DNA of 64,000 bases from Bacteroidia bacterium (GTDB taxonomy: Bacteria; Bacteroidota; Bacteroidia; Flavobacteriales; Flavobacteriaceae). Position numbers and translations under genes: made by a program. Below the pieces are notes generated by a model. That model did no database searches. It was not told the DNA's origin and saw only the letters and a list, made by a program, of their open reading frames with translations. Location: assembly GCA_030428705.1 (NCBI GenBank), contig JAUIDI010000005.1, positions 151,179 to 215,178 of the forward strand, written 5' to 3'. This document shows, piece by piece, positions 1 to 8,695 of this stretch (positions are counted from its first letter, which is position 1; each line of letters starts with the position of its first letter).

Positions 1-66
1 ATGCCAAAGGCTACCGAGCATATCGTTGACGAAATAGAAAGATTATTAGTGAACAGTAAGCAGTAA
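1..66 (+). CDS. murG: MurG C-terminus (partial, 5' end outside window)
   Basis: These are the last 21 codons and the TAA stop of a gene that starts before the window; the ATG at base 1 is an internal codon. The tail ATEHIVDEIERLL resembles the closing helix of flavobacterial MurG, the membrane-associated transferase that adds GlcNAc to lipid I in peptidoglycan synthesis. In this group murG usually sits directly before murC-ftsQ-ftsA-ftsZ, exactly as here. Identification rests on gene order plus a short tail, so it is an inference. Confidence 0.7.
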   Translation: MPKATEHIVDEIERLLVNSKQ

Positions 67-115
67 ATGCGAGTGTTATGGTAAACATGAAATTAAAGAA
101 TTAACCTTTTTTGGC

Positions 116-1468
116 TTGAATTTAAATAACATACATAATGTCTATTTCATTGGTATCGGAGGCATCGGCATGTCCGCGTTGGCCCGATATTTCAAGTTCA
201 TCGGTAAAAATGTTGCGGGATATGACAAGACCGAAACCCCTTTGACCAAAGAGTTGGGAGATTTGGATATAAGTATACACTATAAAGATGCTATTGATTT
301 GATTCCGAACGGTTTTACCGAAACGGACAATACCTTGGTCGTATATACTCCTGCAGTCCCGAATAGTCATTCTGAATATCAATATTTCTTATCAAAGGGT
401 TTCGATATCAAAAAGCGGTCCGAGGTTTTGGGCCTTATAACAAAAGATACATTTTGCTTCGCCGTCGCCGGCACGCATGGCAAGACCACGACCTCAAGTA
501 TTTTGGCACATTTGCTCAAAGAAACAGGTACTTCTTTTACGGCATTTTTAGGAGGCATATCGGAAGATTTCAATAGCAACTTTCTATTCGAAGGTACTGA
601 CTATTCGGTGGTGGAGGCCGATGAGTTCGATCGATCCTTTTTGCGTTTGTTCCCCGATGTTGCGTGCGTAACCTCAATGGATGCAGACCATTTGGATATT
701 TACGGAGACCACGATGCCCTTAAGAAATCCTTTCAAGAATTCGTTGCGCGAATAGCGCCTGGCGGAAAATTGTTTGTGCGCAACGGATTGCCACTTAAAG
801 GAATTACCTATGGTATAGAAGACGATTCTGATTACTGTATCAGAAATTTGAAAATACAACATGGCACCTACATTTTTGACTTGCATACTCCCGATGCTAC
901 CCTATCGGGGGTAAAATTCAACAAACCCGGAAAGCATAATCTGCTTAACGGGTTGGTCGCATTTGCAATGGCGGTACAAGCTGGTTCCCCCCGGCACCGC
1001 CTTGCAGAGGCCATGGAAACTTTTAAAGGGGTACAACGAAGGTTCTCATACAAGATCAAAGAAGACAATTTTGTTTTTATCGACGACTATGCCCATCATC
1101 CGACTGAGATCAATGCCGTCTATGATGCTATTGGCGAAATGCATCCCGGTAAAAGGGTGCTAGCTATTTTTCAGCCCCACCTATTCTCAAGAACAAAAGA
1201 TTTTGCTGATGCCTTTGCAGAGAGTTTGTCAAAATTCGACAGCGTTGTGCTGCTTGATATCTATCCGGCAAGGGAAGAACCGATCGAGGGTATTACCTCG
1301 CAATGGTTATTGGGTAAAATAGAAAATCCGAATAAAAAACTGATCGAAAAATCGAAGATCATAGACGAAATAAAAAGTCAAAATCCTGAAGTACTGGTCA
1401 CCATGGGTGCCGGTGATATCGGACTTGAAATATCAAAAATCAAAAAAGAACTTGATTATGCGCATTAA
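116..1468 (+). CDS. murC: UDP-N-acetylmuramate--L-alanine ligase MurC
   Basis: MurC is the cytoplasmic ATP-dependent ligase that adds L-alanine to UDP-MurNAc, the first step of the peptidoglycan stem peptide. The 450-residue protein has the expected length. Visible motifs are the N-terminal nucleotide-fold GIGGIGMS (13-20), the ATP-binding GTHGKTTTSS (119-128) and DDYAHHPTE with His327-His328. The start is a TTG: no ATG lies in frame ahead of the conserved N-terminus, and the family begins at this point. It follows murG by 49 bp and overlaps ftsQ by 11 bp, so the division and cell-wall genes form one transcription unit. A five-codon ATG ORF at 87-104 lies just upstream of the TTG. Confidence 0.97.
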   Translation: MNLNNIHNVYFIGIGGIGMSALARYFKFIGKNVAGYDKTETPLTKELGDLDISIHYKDAIDLIPNGFTETDNTLVVYTPAVPNSHSEYQYFLSKGFDIKKRSEVLGLITKDTFCFAVAGTHGKTTTSSILAHLLKETGTSFTAFLGGISEDFNSNFLFEGTDYSVVEADEFDRSFLRLFPDVACVTSMDADHLDIYGDHDALKKSFQEFVARIAPGGKLFVRNGLPLKGITYGIEDDSDYCIRNLKIQHGTYIFDLHTPDATLSGVKFNKPGKHNLLNGLVAFAMAVQAGSPRHRLAEAMETFKGVQRRFSYKIKEDNFVFIDDYAHHPTEINAVYDAIGEMHPGKRVLAIFQPHLFSRTKDFADAFAESLSKFDSVVLLDIYPAREEPIEGITSQWLLGKIENPNKKLIEKSKIIDEIKSQNPEVLVTMGAGDIGLEISKIKKELDYAH

Positions 1469-2177
1469 TTGGAATTACATCAAAATGGTGGTGCTTCTAT
1501 TGGTCATTTCGGGCCTCTTCGCATTCTCGAACGAAAGAAGCAAAAAAAGAACGGTCAACGGCATCAACGTGCAATTCGTTGGCGATCAGAACCTTTACAT
1601 TACCGAGGCCATGGTTAATAAATTGTTAATACAAAAATATGGCAGTCTCGCGAACATGCCCAAAGAAAAATTAGTTTTGAATACTATGGAAGAGGTCATC
1701 GAGACCAATAAAATGGTAAAAAACGCCCAAGTGTATCTTACTGTAAATGGGGAGCTTACGTCTAAGATCGTTCAGCGACGGCCAATCGGAAGAATTGAGG
1801 GGAGTACAAAATTTTATCTTGATGATGAAGGAAAACGCATGCCGTTATCCATGAGCCACTCCGCTAGAGTGCCCATCATCACAGGTAAGATTACAGGCAA
1901 AAGTTTAGAGGATGTCTATGAAATTCTGAAGTATATCAACGATGACAACTTCCTTAGAAAAAATGTAATCGGCATACATGTCGAAGACGAGGAAAATTAT
2001 CAGTTGAAATTCAGAATGGAAAATTTCGTAGTAAATCTTGGCGGTATCGACAATCTTGAGGAGAAGTTCAAGAATTTTAAGGCTTTTTATATAAAAGCCG
2101 ATAAAGACAGTACTCTCGATGACTTTGCCATTGTAAGTCTGGAGTTCAACAATCAGGTAGTGTGCACAAAAATATAA
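1458..2177 (+). CDS. ftsQ: cell division protein FtsQ
   Basis: FtsQ is a bitopic inner-membrane divisome protein that links early and late division proteins. The 239-residue protein starts with a short cytoplasmic stretch and one membrane segment at about residues 7-23, followed by a periplasmic region with a weakly conserved POTRA/FtsQ fold. Sequence identity in this family is low, so the call leans on the topology and on the murC-ftsQ-ftsA-ftsZ order. I chose the ATG at 1458, which lies inside the end of murC, rather than an earlier in-frame start at 1407, because it places the membrane segment near the N-terminus. The overlap with murC suggests translational coupling. Confidence 0.9.
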   Translation: MRINWNYIKMVVLLLVISGLFAFSNERSKKRTVNGINVQFVGDQNLYITEAMVNKLLIQKYGSLANMPKEKLVLNTMEEVIETNKMVKNAQVYLTVNGELTSKIVQRRPIGRIEGSTKFYLDDEGKRMPLSMSHSARVPIITGKITGKSLEDVYEILKYINDDNFLRKNVIGIHVEDEENYQLKFRMENFVVNLGGIDNLEEKFKNFKAFYIKADKDSTLDDFAIVSLEFNNQVVCTKI

Positions 2178-2186
2178 ATCAATCAA

Positions 2187-3515
2187 ATGGAACAGGGTAA
2201 TTATTCAGTAGGACTCGACATAGGAACGACGAAGATCGTAGCCATAATTGGTCGTAAAAATGAATATGGTAAAATAGAGATTTTGGGCATCGGAAGATCC
2301 AAAAGTCTAGGCGTTCACCGAGGTGTGGTGAACAATATTACCCAAACCATAAAATCGATCCAACAGGCGGTTGAAGAGGCCGAAGCCAACTCGGGCCTGA
2401 AAATAGGTTCGGTGGTCGTGGGTATAGCAGGACAACATATTCGAAGCTTACAGCATAGCGATTACATTACCCGCACCGATTCAGAGGAAGTAATCAATGA
2501 AAATGACTTGGATAAATTAGTGAACCAAGTATATAAATTGGTCATGTTGCCGGGTGAAGAGATCATTCATGTTCTCCCACAGGAGTATAAGGTTGATGGG
2601 CAGGCGGAAATCAAACAGCCCATAGGTATGTACGGGGGTCGGCTTGAGGCAAATTTCCATGTGGTCGTAGGCCAGGTGTCGTCGATCAAGAACGTAGGCA
2701 GGTGCATCAAGAGTGCCGGGTTGGATCTCGGTAATATTACGTTGGAACCGTTGGCCTCATCGGAAGCAGTATTGAGCCAAGAAGAAAAGGAAGCTGGTGT
2801 TGCATTGATAGATATAGGTGGCGGAACCACGGATCTTGCCATTTTCAAGGATGGTATTATCCGTCATACCGCCGTAATCCCTTTTGGTGGTGGAGTGATT
2901 ACGGAAGATATCAAAGAAGGGTGCTCGATAATCGAAAAACAGGCCGAGTTGCTTAAAATCAAGTTCGGTTCGGCGTGGCCTGGTGAAAACAAGGATAACG
3001 AAATCGTATCCATCCCTGGTTTAAGGGGAAGGGAGCCTAAGGAAATTACCTTAAAAAACCTTTCAAAGATTATTCATGCGCGTGTGGTCGAAATTATAGA
3101 GCAGGTCTATGTTGAAATCAAGAACTACGGCCATGAGGAACAGAAAAAGAAATTAATAGCAGGTATTGTACTTACAGGCGGAGGGAGTCAGTTAAAGCAC
3201 TTGAAGCAATTGGTCGAGTACATTACAGGAATGGATACCCGAATAGGATACCCGAACGAGCATTTGGCCGGAGATACCGATGAAGAAGTTGCTAGCCCGC
3301 TATATGCGACTGCAGTAGGTCTTTTGATGAATGCGGTTCAAAACGAGGCAAAAGGTAAGACTTTGGGCAAAAGAGATGTCGAAGAAGAACATGAAATGGC
3401 TTACGCCGGTCATGAAGAAGAAGCCGGGGCAACTACCAAAGTAAAAAGAGAGCGTAAATCGGTTTTTGATAAGTGGTCTGAAAAGCTAAAGGATTTTTTG
3501 GATAACGCCGAGTAG
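2187..3515 (+). CDS. ftsA: cell division protein FtsA
   Basis: FtsA is the actin-like ATPase that anchors FtsZ filaments to the inner membrane. The 442-residue protein shows the phosphate-1 motif LDIGTTKIVAIIG (10-22), the phosphate-2 motif DIGGGTTD (209-216) and the adenosine motif LTGGGSQL in the last third. The C-terminal end (KSVFDKWSEKLKDFL) looks like the amphipathic membrane-targeting helix, reached through a charged linker from about residue 390. It starts 9 bp after ftsQ and ends 44 bp before ftsZ, its direct partner. Confidence 0.97.
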   Translation: MEQGNYSVGLDIGTTKIVAIIGRKNEYGKIEILGIGRSKSLGVHRGVVNNITQTIKSIQQAVEEAEANSGLKIGSVVVGIAGQHIRSLQHSDYITRTDSEEVINENDLDKLVNQVYKLVMLPGEEIIHVLPQEYKVDGQAEIKQPIGMYGGRLEANFHVVVGQVSSIKNVGRCIKSAGLDLGNITLEPLASSEAVLSQEEKEAGVALIDIGGGTTDLAIFKDGIIRHTAVIPFGGGVITEDIKEGCSIIEKQAELLKIKFGSAWPGENKDNEIVSIPGLRGREPKEITLKNLSKIIHARVVEIIEQVYVEIKNYGHEEQKKKLIAGIVLTGGGSQLKHLKQLVEYITGMDTRIGYPNEHLAGDTDEEVASPLYATAVGLLMNAVQNEAKGKTLGKRDVEEEHEMAYAGHEEEAGATTKVKRERKSVFDKWSEKLKDFLDNAE

Positions 3516-3559
3516 ACAATTAGAATAAACAATAACCAGTAATACATAATACAACTACT

Positions 3560-5476
3560 ATGAGCAACGACATGGAATTAGAAGGAATCGCTTTTGACCT
3601 TCCAAAGAACCAAAGCAATGTTATTAAAGTCATCGGGGTCGGTGGAGGAGGAAGCAACGCTATAAACCACATGTTTCAAGCTGGCATCAATGGTGTTGAT
3701 TTCGTTATTCTCAACACGGATCAACAGGCGTTGACCAATAGCACCGTACCCAATAAGATCCAACTGGGAGTTTCATTGACTGAAGGATTGGGTGCCGGAG
3801 CGAACCCAGAGGTAGGTGAGCAGGCAGCTTTGGAAAGTATGGAAGATATCAAGAACATGTTGGACCATAACACGAAAATGGTCTTTATAACTGCCGGTAT
3901 GGGCGGGGGAACAGGTACTGGTGCTGCTCCCGTAATCGCCAAACAGGCAAAGGAAATGGATATTCTTACCGTAGGAATCGTAACCATGCCATTTCAATTT
4001 GAAGGCAACATGCGTTGCCAACAGGCCCAAATAGGTATTGAAAAACTTAGAAACAATGTTGACTCGCTCATAGTCATCAACAATAATAAGTTACGTGAAG
4101 TGTATGGTAATTTGGGGTTCAAGGCCGGTTTTTCAAAAGCCGATGAAGTTCTGGCGACCGCAGCCCGTGGAATTGCCGAGGTAATTACGCACCATTATAC
4201 TCAGAACATCGATTTGCGTGATGCCAAGACGGTACTTTCGAATAGTGGCACGGCCATTATGGGATCGGCCATGGCATCGGGGTCTGCCAGGGCCAATGAG
4301 GCAATAATGAAAGCACTTGATTCCCCCTTGCTGAACGATAATAAAATCACTGGTGCCAAAAATGTACTGTTGTTGATCGTTTCGGGTACTTCCGAGATTA
4401 CCATTGATGAAATTGGCGAAATCAATGATCATATTCAGATCGAGGCCGGTCATGGTGCAAACATCATTATGGGTGTGGGCGAAGATGAGGATTTAGGCGA
4501 CGCCATTGCGGTTACTGTGATTGCCACAGGGTTCAATGTCGATCAACAAGATGACATTGTAAATACCGAATCGAAGAAGATTATCCATACCTTGGAAGAT
4601 GAACAAAAAGCGGTACATAATCTATCTTCCGGTAACATTGTTCATCAACTGGGAGATGTTGAAGTTTTCGAAGAACCCATTTTGAAAGACTTTGGAGGTG
4701 AAGATGAAATGGAGTTAATTCCGACTACAAGCTACATTAGGAACTTCAATGTTTTCTATGATGAGGTATTGGCGGAAAATGTTTCTGAAGACGACTTCGT
4801 AATCGTTGAGTCGAAGGATGAAATTGAAGACTCCAATGTCGGTAATCAGAACCAGCCGTCTACAAGGCAAGTTGAAGAGGACCAAATCGAAATGAGTTTC
4901 GATTTGCCATTGGTCAATACGGAAGATGATGAAGAATATAAGGACAATGTCATTACGTTTGATCTGGATGAAGAAGTGAAAGATCTTGATGTGAACGATC
5001 ATATCGAGGTCATTCCCGTATTGGAGTACAACAAAGAAGGGGAGACCCGTTATAGCCTTGACGACTATATGGAATTGGAGAATAGCCTTACCGGGGCCAA
5101 ATCAAAAGCGGAAGAATTCGAACCCAAAATCATTGAAGACGAATTGGTTTTTGAAAGAAAGGTTATTTCTACGGATGATGTTGAACAAACTTCCGATGCC
5201 AAACAAATCGATCCAATGGATACCCCTCTTGAAGAATTGTTGAAAGAAAGGGCCGATGAACGAAGAAGAAAGCTTAAAGATTTCAATTATAAGTTTCAAA
5301 ATCAGGTGAACAATATCGACGAAATTGAAAAGGAGCCAGCATATAAGCGACAGGGTGTCAATCTAAACGAAACACCAAAGGAAAAAAAAGTATCCAGAAC
5401 AACTTTAGGAGAGGACAGCAATGGAGAGATCCAGTTGCGATCCAACAATTCTTTTCTAAACGACAATGTGGATTAA
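3560..5476 (+). CDS. ftsZ: cell division protein FtsZ with long acidic C-terminal linker
   Basis: FtsZ is the tubulin-like GTPase that forms the division ring. The GTPase signature GGGTGTG is at 115-121 and the tubulin-like core covers roughly residues 20-330. At 638 residues the protein is far longer than E. coli FtsZ (383); the extra length is an acidic, low-complexity linker from about 335 to 600, ending in a basic stretch and the tail SNNSFLNDNVD. The motif FDLP occurs near the N-terminus (about 12-15) and again inside the linker (447-450), with a related FDLD at 467. The long linker is common in Flavobacteriia. A hairpin terminator follows the stop codon, so the dcw operon probably ends here. 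Confidence 0.97.
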   Translation: MSNDMELEGIAFDLPKNQSNVIKVIGVGGGGSNAINHMFQAGINGVDFVILNTDQQALTNSTVPNKIQLGVSLTEGLGAGANPEVGEQAALESMEDIKNMLDHNTKMVFITAGMGGGTGTGAAPVIAKQAKEMDILTVGIVTMPFQFEGNMRCQQAQIGIEKLRNNVDSLIVINNNKLREVYGNLGFKAGFSKADEVLATAARGIAEVITHHYTQNIDLRDAKTVLSNSGTAIMGSAMASGSARANEAIMKALDSPLLNDNKITGAKNVLLLIVSGTSEITIDEIGEINDHIQIEAGHGANIIMGVGEDEDLGDAIAVTVIATGFNVDQQDDIVNTESKKIIHTLEDEQKAVHNLSSGNIVHQLGDVEVFEEPILKDFGGEDEMELIPTTSYIRNFNVFYDEVLAENVSEDDFVIVESKDEIEDSNVGNQNQPSTRQVEEDQIEMSFDLPLVNTEDDEEYKDNVITFDLDEEVKDLDVNDHIEVIPVLEYNKEGETRYSLDDYMELENSLTGAKSKAEEFEPKIIEDELVFERKVISTDDVEQTSDAKQIDPMDTPLEELLKERADERRRKLKDFNYKFQNQVNNIDEIEKEPAYKRQGVNLNETPKEKKVSRTTLGEDSNGEIQLRSNNSFLNDNVD

Positions 5477-5508
5477 GGCTAGTTCAAATTAAGTTTTCCC
5501 ATAACTAT

Positions 5509-5547
5509 AAACCCGAAAATACCGATTATTTCCGGGTTTATTTTTTT
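5509..5547 (+). terminator. intrinsic terminator after ftsZ
   Basis: AAACCCG (5509-5515) pairs with CGGGTTT (5533-5539) across a 17-nt loop, followed by A and a run of seven T. It lies 33 bp after the ftsZ stop on the coding strand. Confidence 0.75.
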
Positions 5548-5575
5548 ATCTTCGCAGTCCTAAAAATAGCATGTG

Positions 5576-6022
5576 ATGGGCTTACAACAAGAGGTAATGG
5601 AACAGATGAAAATTGCAATGAAAGCTAAGGATAGTGTTGCCTTAGAGTCATTGAGAGCAATAAAGTCGGCGTTGTTATTAGCCAATACGGAAAGTGGTGC
5701 AAGTGAGCTTACCGAAGCGGATGAGATCAAATTGGTTCAGAAATTGGTCAAGCAACGAAAAGACAGTGCGGCCATATTTACCGAACAGGGTAGGGCCGAT
5801 CTTGCGGAACCCGAATTGGCACAGGCCGTGGTAATTGAAAAGTTCCTTCCAGAACAATTGACCGAAGAAGAAATAAAGAAAGTAGTGATTATGGCCATTG
5901 ATTCGACAGGTGCTTCGGGCATGAAAGATATGGGCAAGGTCATGGGAATCGTATCCAAAGAATTGGCCGGCCAAGCCGATGGTAAAACGATTTCTACAAT
6001 TGTAAAGAATAAATTATCTTAG
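5576..6022 (+). CDS. GatB/YqeY domain-containing protein
   Basis: This 148-residue protein belongs to the YqeY family, a helical domain also found at the C-terminus of GatB in the tRNA-dependent amidotransferase. Standalone YqeY proteins are cytosolic and their role is not settled, though a link to tRNA or aminoacylation is usually assumed. Family features visible are the opening MGLQQEVMEQMKIAMKAKD, LESLRAIKSALL, LVKQRKDSA, and the C-terminal GKVMGIVSKELAGQADGK. I chose the ATG at 5576 over a GTG immediately upstream at 5573. It follows the ftsZ terminator and precedes tRNA-Arg. Confidence 0.9.
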   Translation: MGLQQEVMEQMKIAMKAKDSVALESLRAIKSALLLANTESGASELTEADEIKLVQKLVKQRKDSAAIFTEQGRADLAEPELAQAVVIEKFLPEQLTEEEIKKVVIMAIDSTGASGMKDMGKVMGIVSKELAGQADGKTISTIVKNKLS

Positions 6023-6040
6023 CCGACGCTAAAATGAAGA

Positions 6041-6114
6041 GGCCGCGTGGCGCAACTGAATAGCGCATCAGATTTCGGCTCTGAGGGTTGGGGGTTTGAA
6101 TCCCTCCGCGGTCA
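6041..6114 (+). tRNA. tRNA-Arg (anticodon TCG)
   Basis: A complete cloverleaf can be drawn: acceptor GGCCGCG/CGCGGTC with one G-T pair, D stem GCGC/GCGC, anticodon stem TCAGA/TCTGA with loop TTTCGGC (anticodon TCG at 6075-6077), five-base variable loop, T stem GGGGG/CCCTC and discriminator A at 6114. CCA is not encoded. A20 in the D loop, an arginine identity base, is present. Two bases are unusual: the D loop reads AACTGAATA, giving A at position 19, and the T loop reads TTTGAAT, giving T at position 56, in place of the near-invariant G19 and C56. The two changes are complementary. Confidence 0.95.
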
Positions 6115-6121
6115 CTACATA

Positions 6122-6148
6122 AAAAGGGCTTTTTTTAAAAGCCCTTTT
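6122..6148. terminator. bidirectional terminator between tRNA-Arg and ypdA
   Basis: AAAAGGGCTTTT (6122-6133) pairs perfectly with AAAAGCCCTTTT (6137-6148) around a TTT loop. T-rich ends occur on both strands, so it can serve the tRNA on the plus strand and ypdA, whose stop codon adjoins it, on the minus strand. Confidence 0.85.
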
Positions 6149-7114
6149 CTATTTCTTGCCCAGAATATCGGCAATAATTAGTTGGGCATGTATCCGTGAA
6201 TTTTCGATGAACCATTTATGTGTTTCCATTCCCCCACAGATTACTCCGGCAAGGTATAATCCCTCGATATTGGTTTCCATAGTTTCCGGATTATAATTGG
6301 GAAGTCTTTTTTCATCATTGGAGAGTTCGATTCCCAGGTTTTCCAAAAATTCAAAATTGGGCATGTAGCCCGTAAGGGCGAGTACAAAATCATTTTCCAG
6401 TTCAATAATACCTTCTGACGTGTCTACGACAATCTTGTCCTGCTTGATTTCCTTAACCGTAGCATTATAATAGGCATTTATGCTCCCCTCCTCAATACGG
6501 TTGATGATATCAGGCCTCACCCAATATTTGACGCGTTGACCGACTTCAGGCCCGCGAATAATCAGACTTACTTCGGATCCCTTTCGCCAACATTCCAAAG
6601 CCGCATCGATTGCGGAATTACTGGCACCGATGACAGCTAGTTTCTGACTTGCATAAAAATGAGGGTCCTTATAGTAATGGGAAACTTTGGGAAGATCTTC
6701 ACCAGGTACATTGAGCAAATTGGGAAGATCATAGAATCCCGTTGCGATAATTACATTGGTAGCCGTGAATGTATTTTTGTCGGTTCTGATATCAAAATAT
6801 TCGCCCTTCTTAACGACCTTTTTTACCTTTTCAAATAGGTGGATGTTCAATTGGTTACTGGTTACTATCCGACGGTAATACTCCAAGGCTTCGTTTCGTT
6901 TGGGTTTGGCCTCTTTACTAATGAACGGTATATCATCGATCTCCAACCGCTCGGAAGACGAAAAGAACTGCATGTTTACCGGATAATTGAAAAGGGAATT
7001 GACGATCGGTCCCTTTTCAAGAATGATATAGTTCAATCCTTTTTTCTTTGCCTCGAGGCCACAGGCAATACCGATCGGTCCTCCTCCAACGATTACAATA
7101 TCGAATTGTTCCAT
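6149..7114 (-). CDS. ypdA: YpdA family bacillithiol disulfide reductase
   Basis: This FAD- and NADPH-dependent oxidoreductase resembles thioredoxin reductases but lacks the CxxC redox pair, as expected for YpdA, which reduces bacillithiol disulfide in the cytoplasm. The 321-residue protein has the FAD-binding GGGPIG (10-15) followed by an acidic strand end, and a second Rossmann motif VIGASNSAIDAAL in the middle for NADPH. The ATG overlaps the rpe stop by one base (TAATG), indicating translational coupling. Its presence suggests that the organism makes bacillithiol; no biosynthesis gene is in the window. Confidence 0.88.
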   Translation of the reverse strand: MEQFDIVIVGGGPIGIACGLEAKKKGLNYIILEKGPIVNSLFNYPVNMQFFSSSERLEIDDIPFISKEAKPKRNEALEYYRRIVTSNQLNIHLFEKVKKVVKKGEYFDIRTDKNTFTATNVIIATGFYDLPNLLNVPGEDLPKVSHYYKDPHFYASQKLAVIGASNSAIDAALECWRKGSEVSLIIRGPEVGQRVKYWVRPDIINRIEEGSINAYYNATVKEIKQDKIVVDTSEGIIELENDFVLALTGYMPNFEFLENLGIELSNDEKRLPNYNPETMETNIEGLYLAGVICGGMETHKWFIENSRIHAQLIIADILGKK

Positions 7115-7773
7115 TACGAAGTAATATCCTTTAGCTCTTGTATGGTTAGGGTCGGATTTTCACTTTTAAAGACAAAACTGCCGGCCACCAAAACATCGGC
7201 TCCCGCATTTACAAGGGCTTTGGCATTTTTAGAAGTAACCCCTCCATCCACTTCAATAAGTGTCTTTGCCCTTTTATGTTGGATAAGGGCTTTTAGGTCG
7301 CGTACCTTGTTATAAGTGTTTTCGATAAAGGATTGCCCCCCAAAACCGGGATTTACACTCATCATACAGACAAGGTCGATGTCGTTGATAGTGTCTTCCA
7401 AAACATTGATGTTCGTATGCGGATTCAAAGCTACTCCGGCCTTCATTCCTTCGGCTTTTATGGCCTGCAGGCTTCTATGCAAATGGGTACAAGCTTCATA
7501 GTGAACCGTAAGTACATGCGCGCCCAATTCTGCAAATGTCTTGATATAGCGGTCTGGATCGATTATCATCAAATGTACGTCCAGAGGCTTCGTGGCATGT
7601 TTTTCTATAGCCTTCATGACGGGCATTCCATAGGAAATATTAGGTACAAAAACGCCATCCATGATATCTAAATGGTGCCAATCCGCCATGCTGTTATCGA
7701 CCATTTCCACATCACGCTGAAGATTCCCAAAATCGGCGGCGAGAAGAGAAGGTGCTATTTTAATATTGCTCAT
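7114..7773 (-). CDS. rpe: ribulose-phosphate 3-epimerase
   Basis: Rpe interconverts ribulose 5-phosphate and xylulose 5-phosphate in the pentose phosphate pathway. The 219-residue TIM barrel has the expected length and the family motifs HLDIMDGVFVPN (33-44, metal and catalytic residues), MSVNPGFGGQSF (phosphate loop, middle) and EVDGGV near the end. It is the first gene of a two-gene unit with ypdA, sharing a TAATG overlap. A TAnnTTTG box lies 20 bp upstream. Confidence 0.97.
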   Translation of the reverse strand: MSNIKIAPSLLAADFGNLQRDVEMVDNSMADWHHLDIMDGVFVPNISYGMPVMKAIEKHATKPLDVHLMIIDPDRYIKTFAELGAHVLTVHYEACTHLHRSLQAIKAEGMKAGVALNPHTNINVLEDTINDIDLVCMMSVNPGFGGQSFIENTYNKVRDLKALIQHKRAKTLIEVDGGVTSKNAKALVNAGADVLVAGSFVFKSENPTLTIQELKDITS

Positions 7774-7792
7774 TTACTCGTGAGGATTTTTA

Positions 7793-7800
7793 CAAAAGTA
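7793..7800 (-). promoter_or_regulatory. Bacteroidetes-type -7 box upstream of rpe
   Basis: The minus strand reads TACTTTTG, a full match to the Bacteroidetes -7 consensus TAnnTTTG, 20 bp before the rpe start. No clear -33 TTG is visible at the usual distance. Confidence 0.5.
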
Positions 7801-7865
7801 GTGAAATGATATGGTCGAACGGCGTACATCATATTTGAAAATAACAGGTTGGCCACGTTTATCCA

Positions 7866-8678
7866 CTACACTTTTTCAGCGATAACCTCTGACATCAAGC
7901 AAGTGCAAATCGAAGCTCCCGGTATTTTTTCCAATTCCCCCATTTCCGAAAGTGCTTCTTTCACTTCGTCGGTGGTCAGATAGTTTTGAGGAACGAGACG
8001 TGGAAAGTAGCTTTCAAAAAAGGTTTTTGGCCATTGCCAGACTCCATTGTCCGGCGTTCCGATTTTGGCCATGGGTCGAAAACCGACTACCTTCATGCCG
8101 ATATCATGCAAAATCTTGGGAAGATGTCTTCCAATATCGACCTCCGAATCGGAATCTTTGAAACTTTTTAACGCCATGGCGATGGCCTTTGCCAACGTCT
8201 CTTTTCTAGGCTCGGTTTGCAGGGTAGACCAATCATAATATTCTTGAATGACTATTCTACCGCCCGGTTTTAATGCCTTATGGACTTTGGCAAGTATTTC
8301 TTCGGGATTCGGGATCCATGCCAACGCCCATCGACAATACATGCCATCCAAGCTTTCGGGTTCAAGAACCATTTGGTCAAAATCCGCATGGATCGCCCTG
8401 ATATTCAAGTTGTAATTTTGTGCTACCTGTTTCAAAAATTCGATGTATCCTTTCGATTTGTCGATACCGATAACCTTTCCTTTTTGACCGACGAGAAATG
8501 CCAGTTCCTTGGTACAATAGCCAGGCCCGCATCCTAGATCAAGAATCGTTTGTCCAGCTTTAAAATTTGCCAATTTCCATCCGTGTTGGGCTTCTTCGGC
8601 CCAAATTTGGTGTTGTACGCCCAACCTGAAAAGTTCCTCTTCATCGGTTCCTAAAATATATGCTTTGCTATCTGCCAT
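7866..8678 (-). CDS. class I SAM-dependent methyltransferase
   Basis: The 270-residue protein has a Rossmann methyltransferase core: motif I ILDLGCGPGYCTKEL at about 46-60, an acidic residue ending the next strand (VIGIDKSKG), and the post-motif region GGRIVIQEYYDW. The C-terminal third, with a Trp-rich stretch (NGVWQWPKTFF), may form the substrate lid. The substrate cannot be read from sequence; it resembles UbiE/COQ5-like small-molecule methyltransferases. It is the last gene of a same-strand run that begins with the cytochrome lipoprotein at 16660; 17 bp separate it from the TPR lipoprotein upstream. Confidence 0.85.
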   Translation of the reverse strand: MADSKAYILGTDEEELFRLGVQHQIWAEEAQHGWKLANFKAGQTILDLGCGPGYCTKELAFLVGQKGKVIGIDKSKGYIEFLKQVAQNYNLNIRAIHADFDQMVLEPESLDGMYCRWALAWIPNPEEILAKVHKALKPGGRIVIQEYYDWSTLQTEPRKETLAKAIAMALKSFKDSDSEVDIGRHLPKILHDIGMKVVGFRPMAKIGTPDNGVWQWPKTFFESYFPRLVPQNYLTTDEVKEALSEMGELEKIPGASICTCLMSEVIAEKV

Positions 8679-8695
8679 TACGGTGGTGGGGAGGT

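Noticed and set aside
87..104. Five-codon ATG ORF between murG and murC
   Set aside because: Too short to judge as a leader peptide and without attenuator structure; probably chance.
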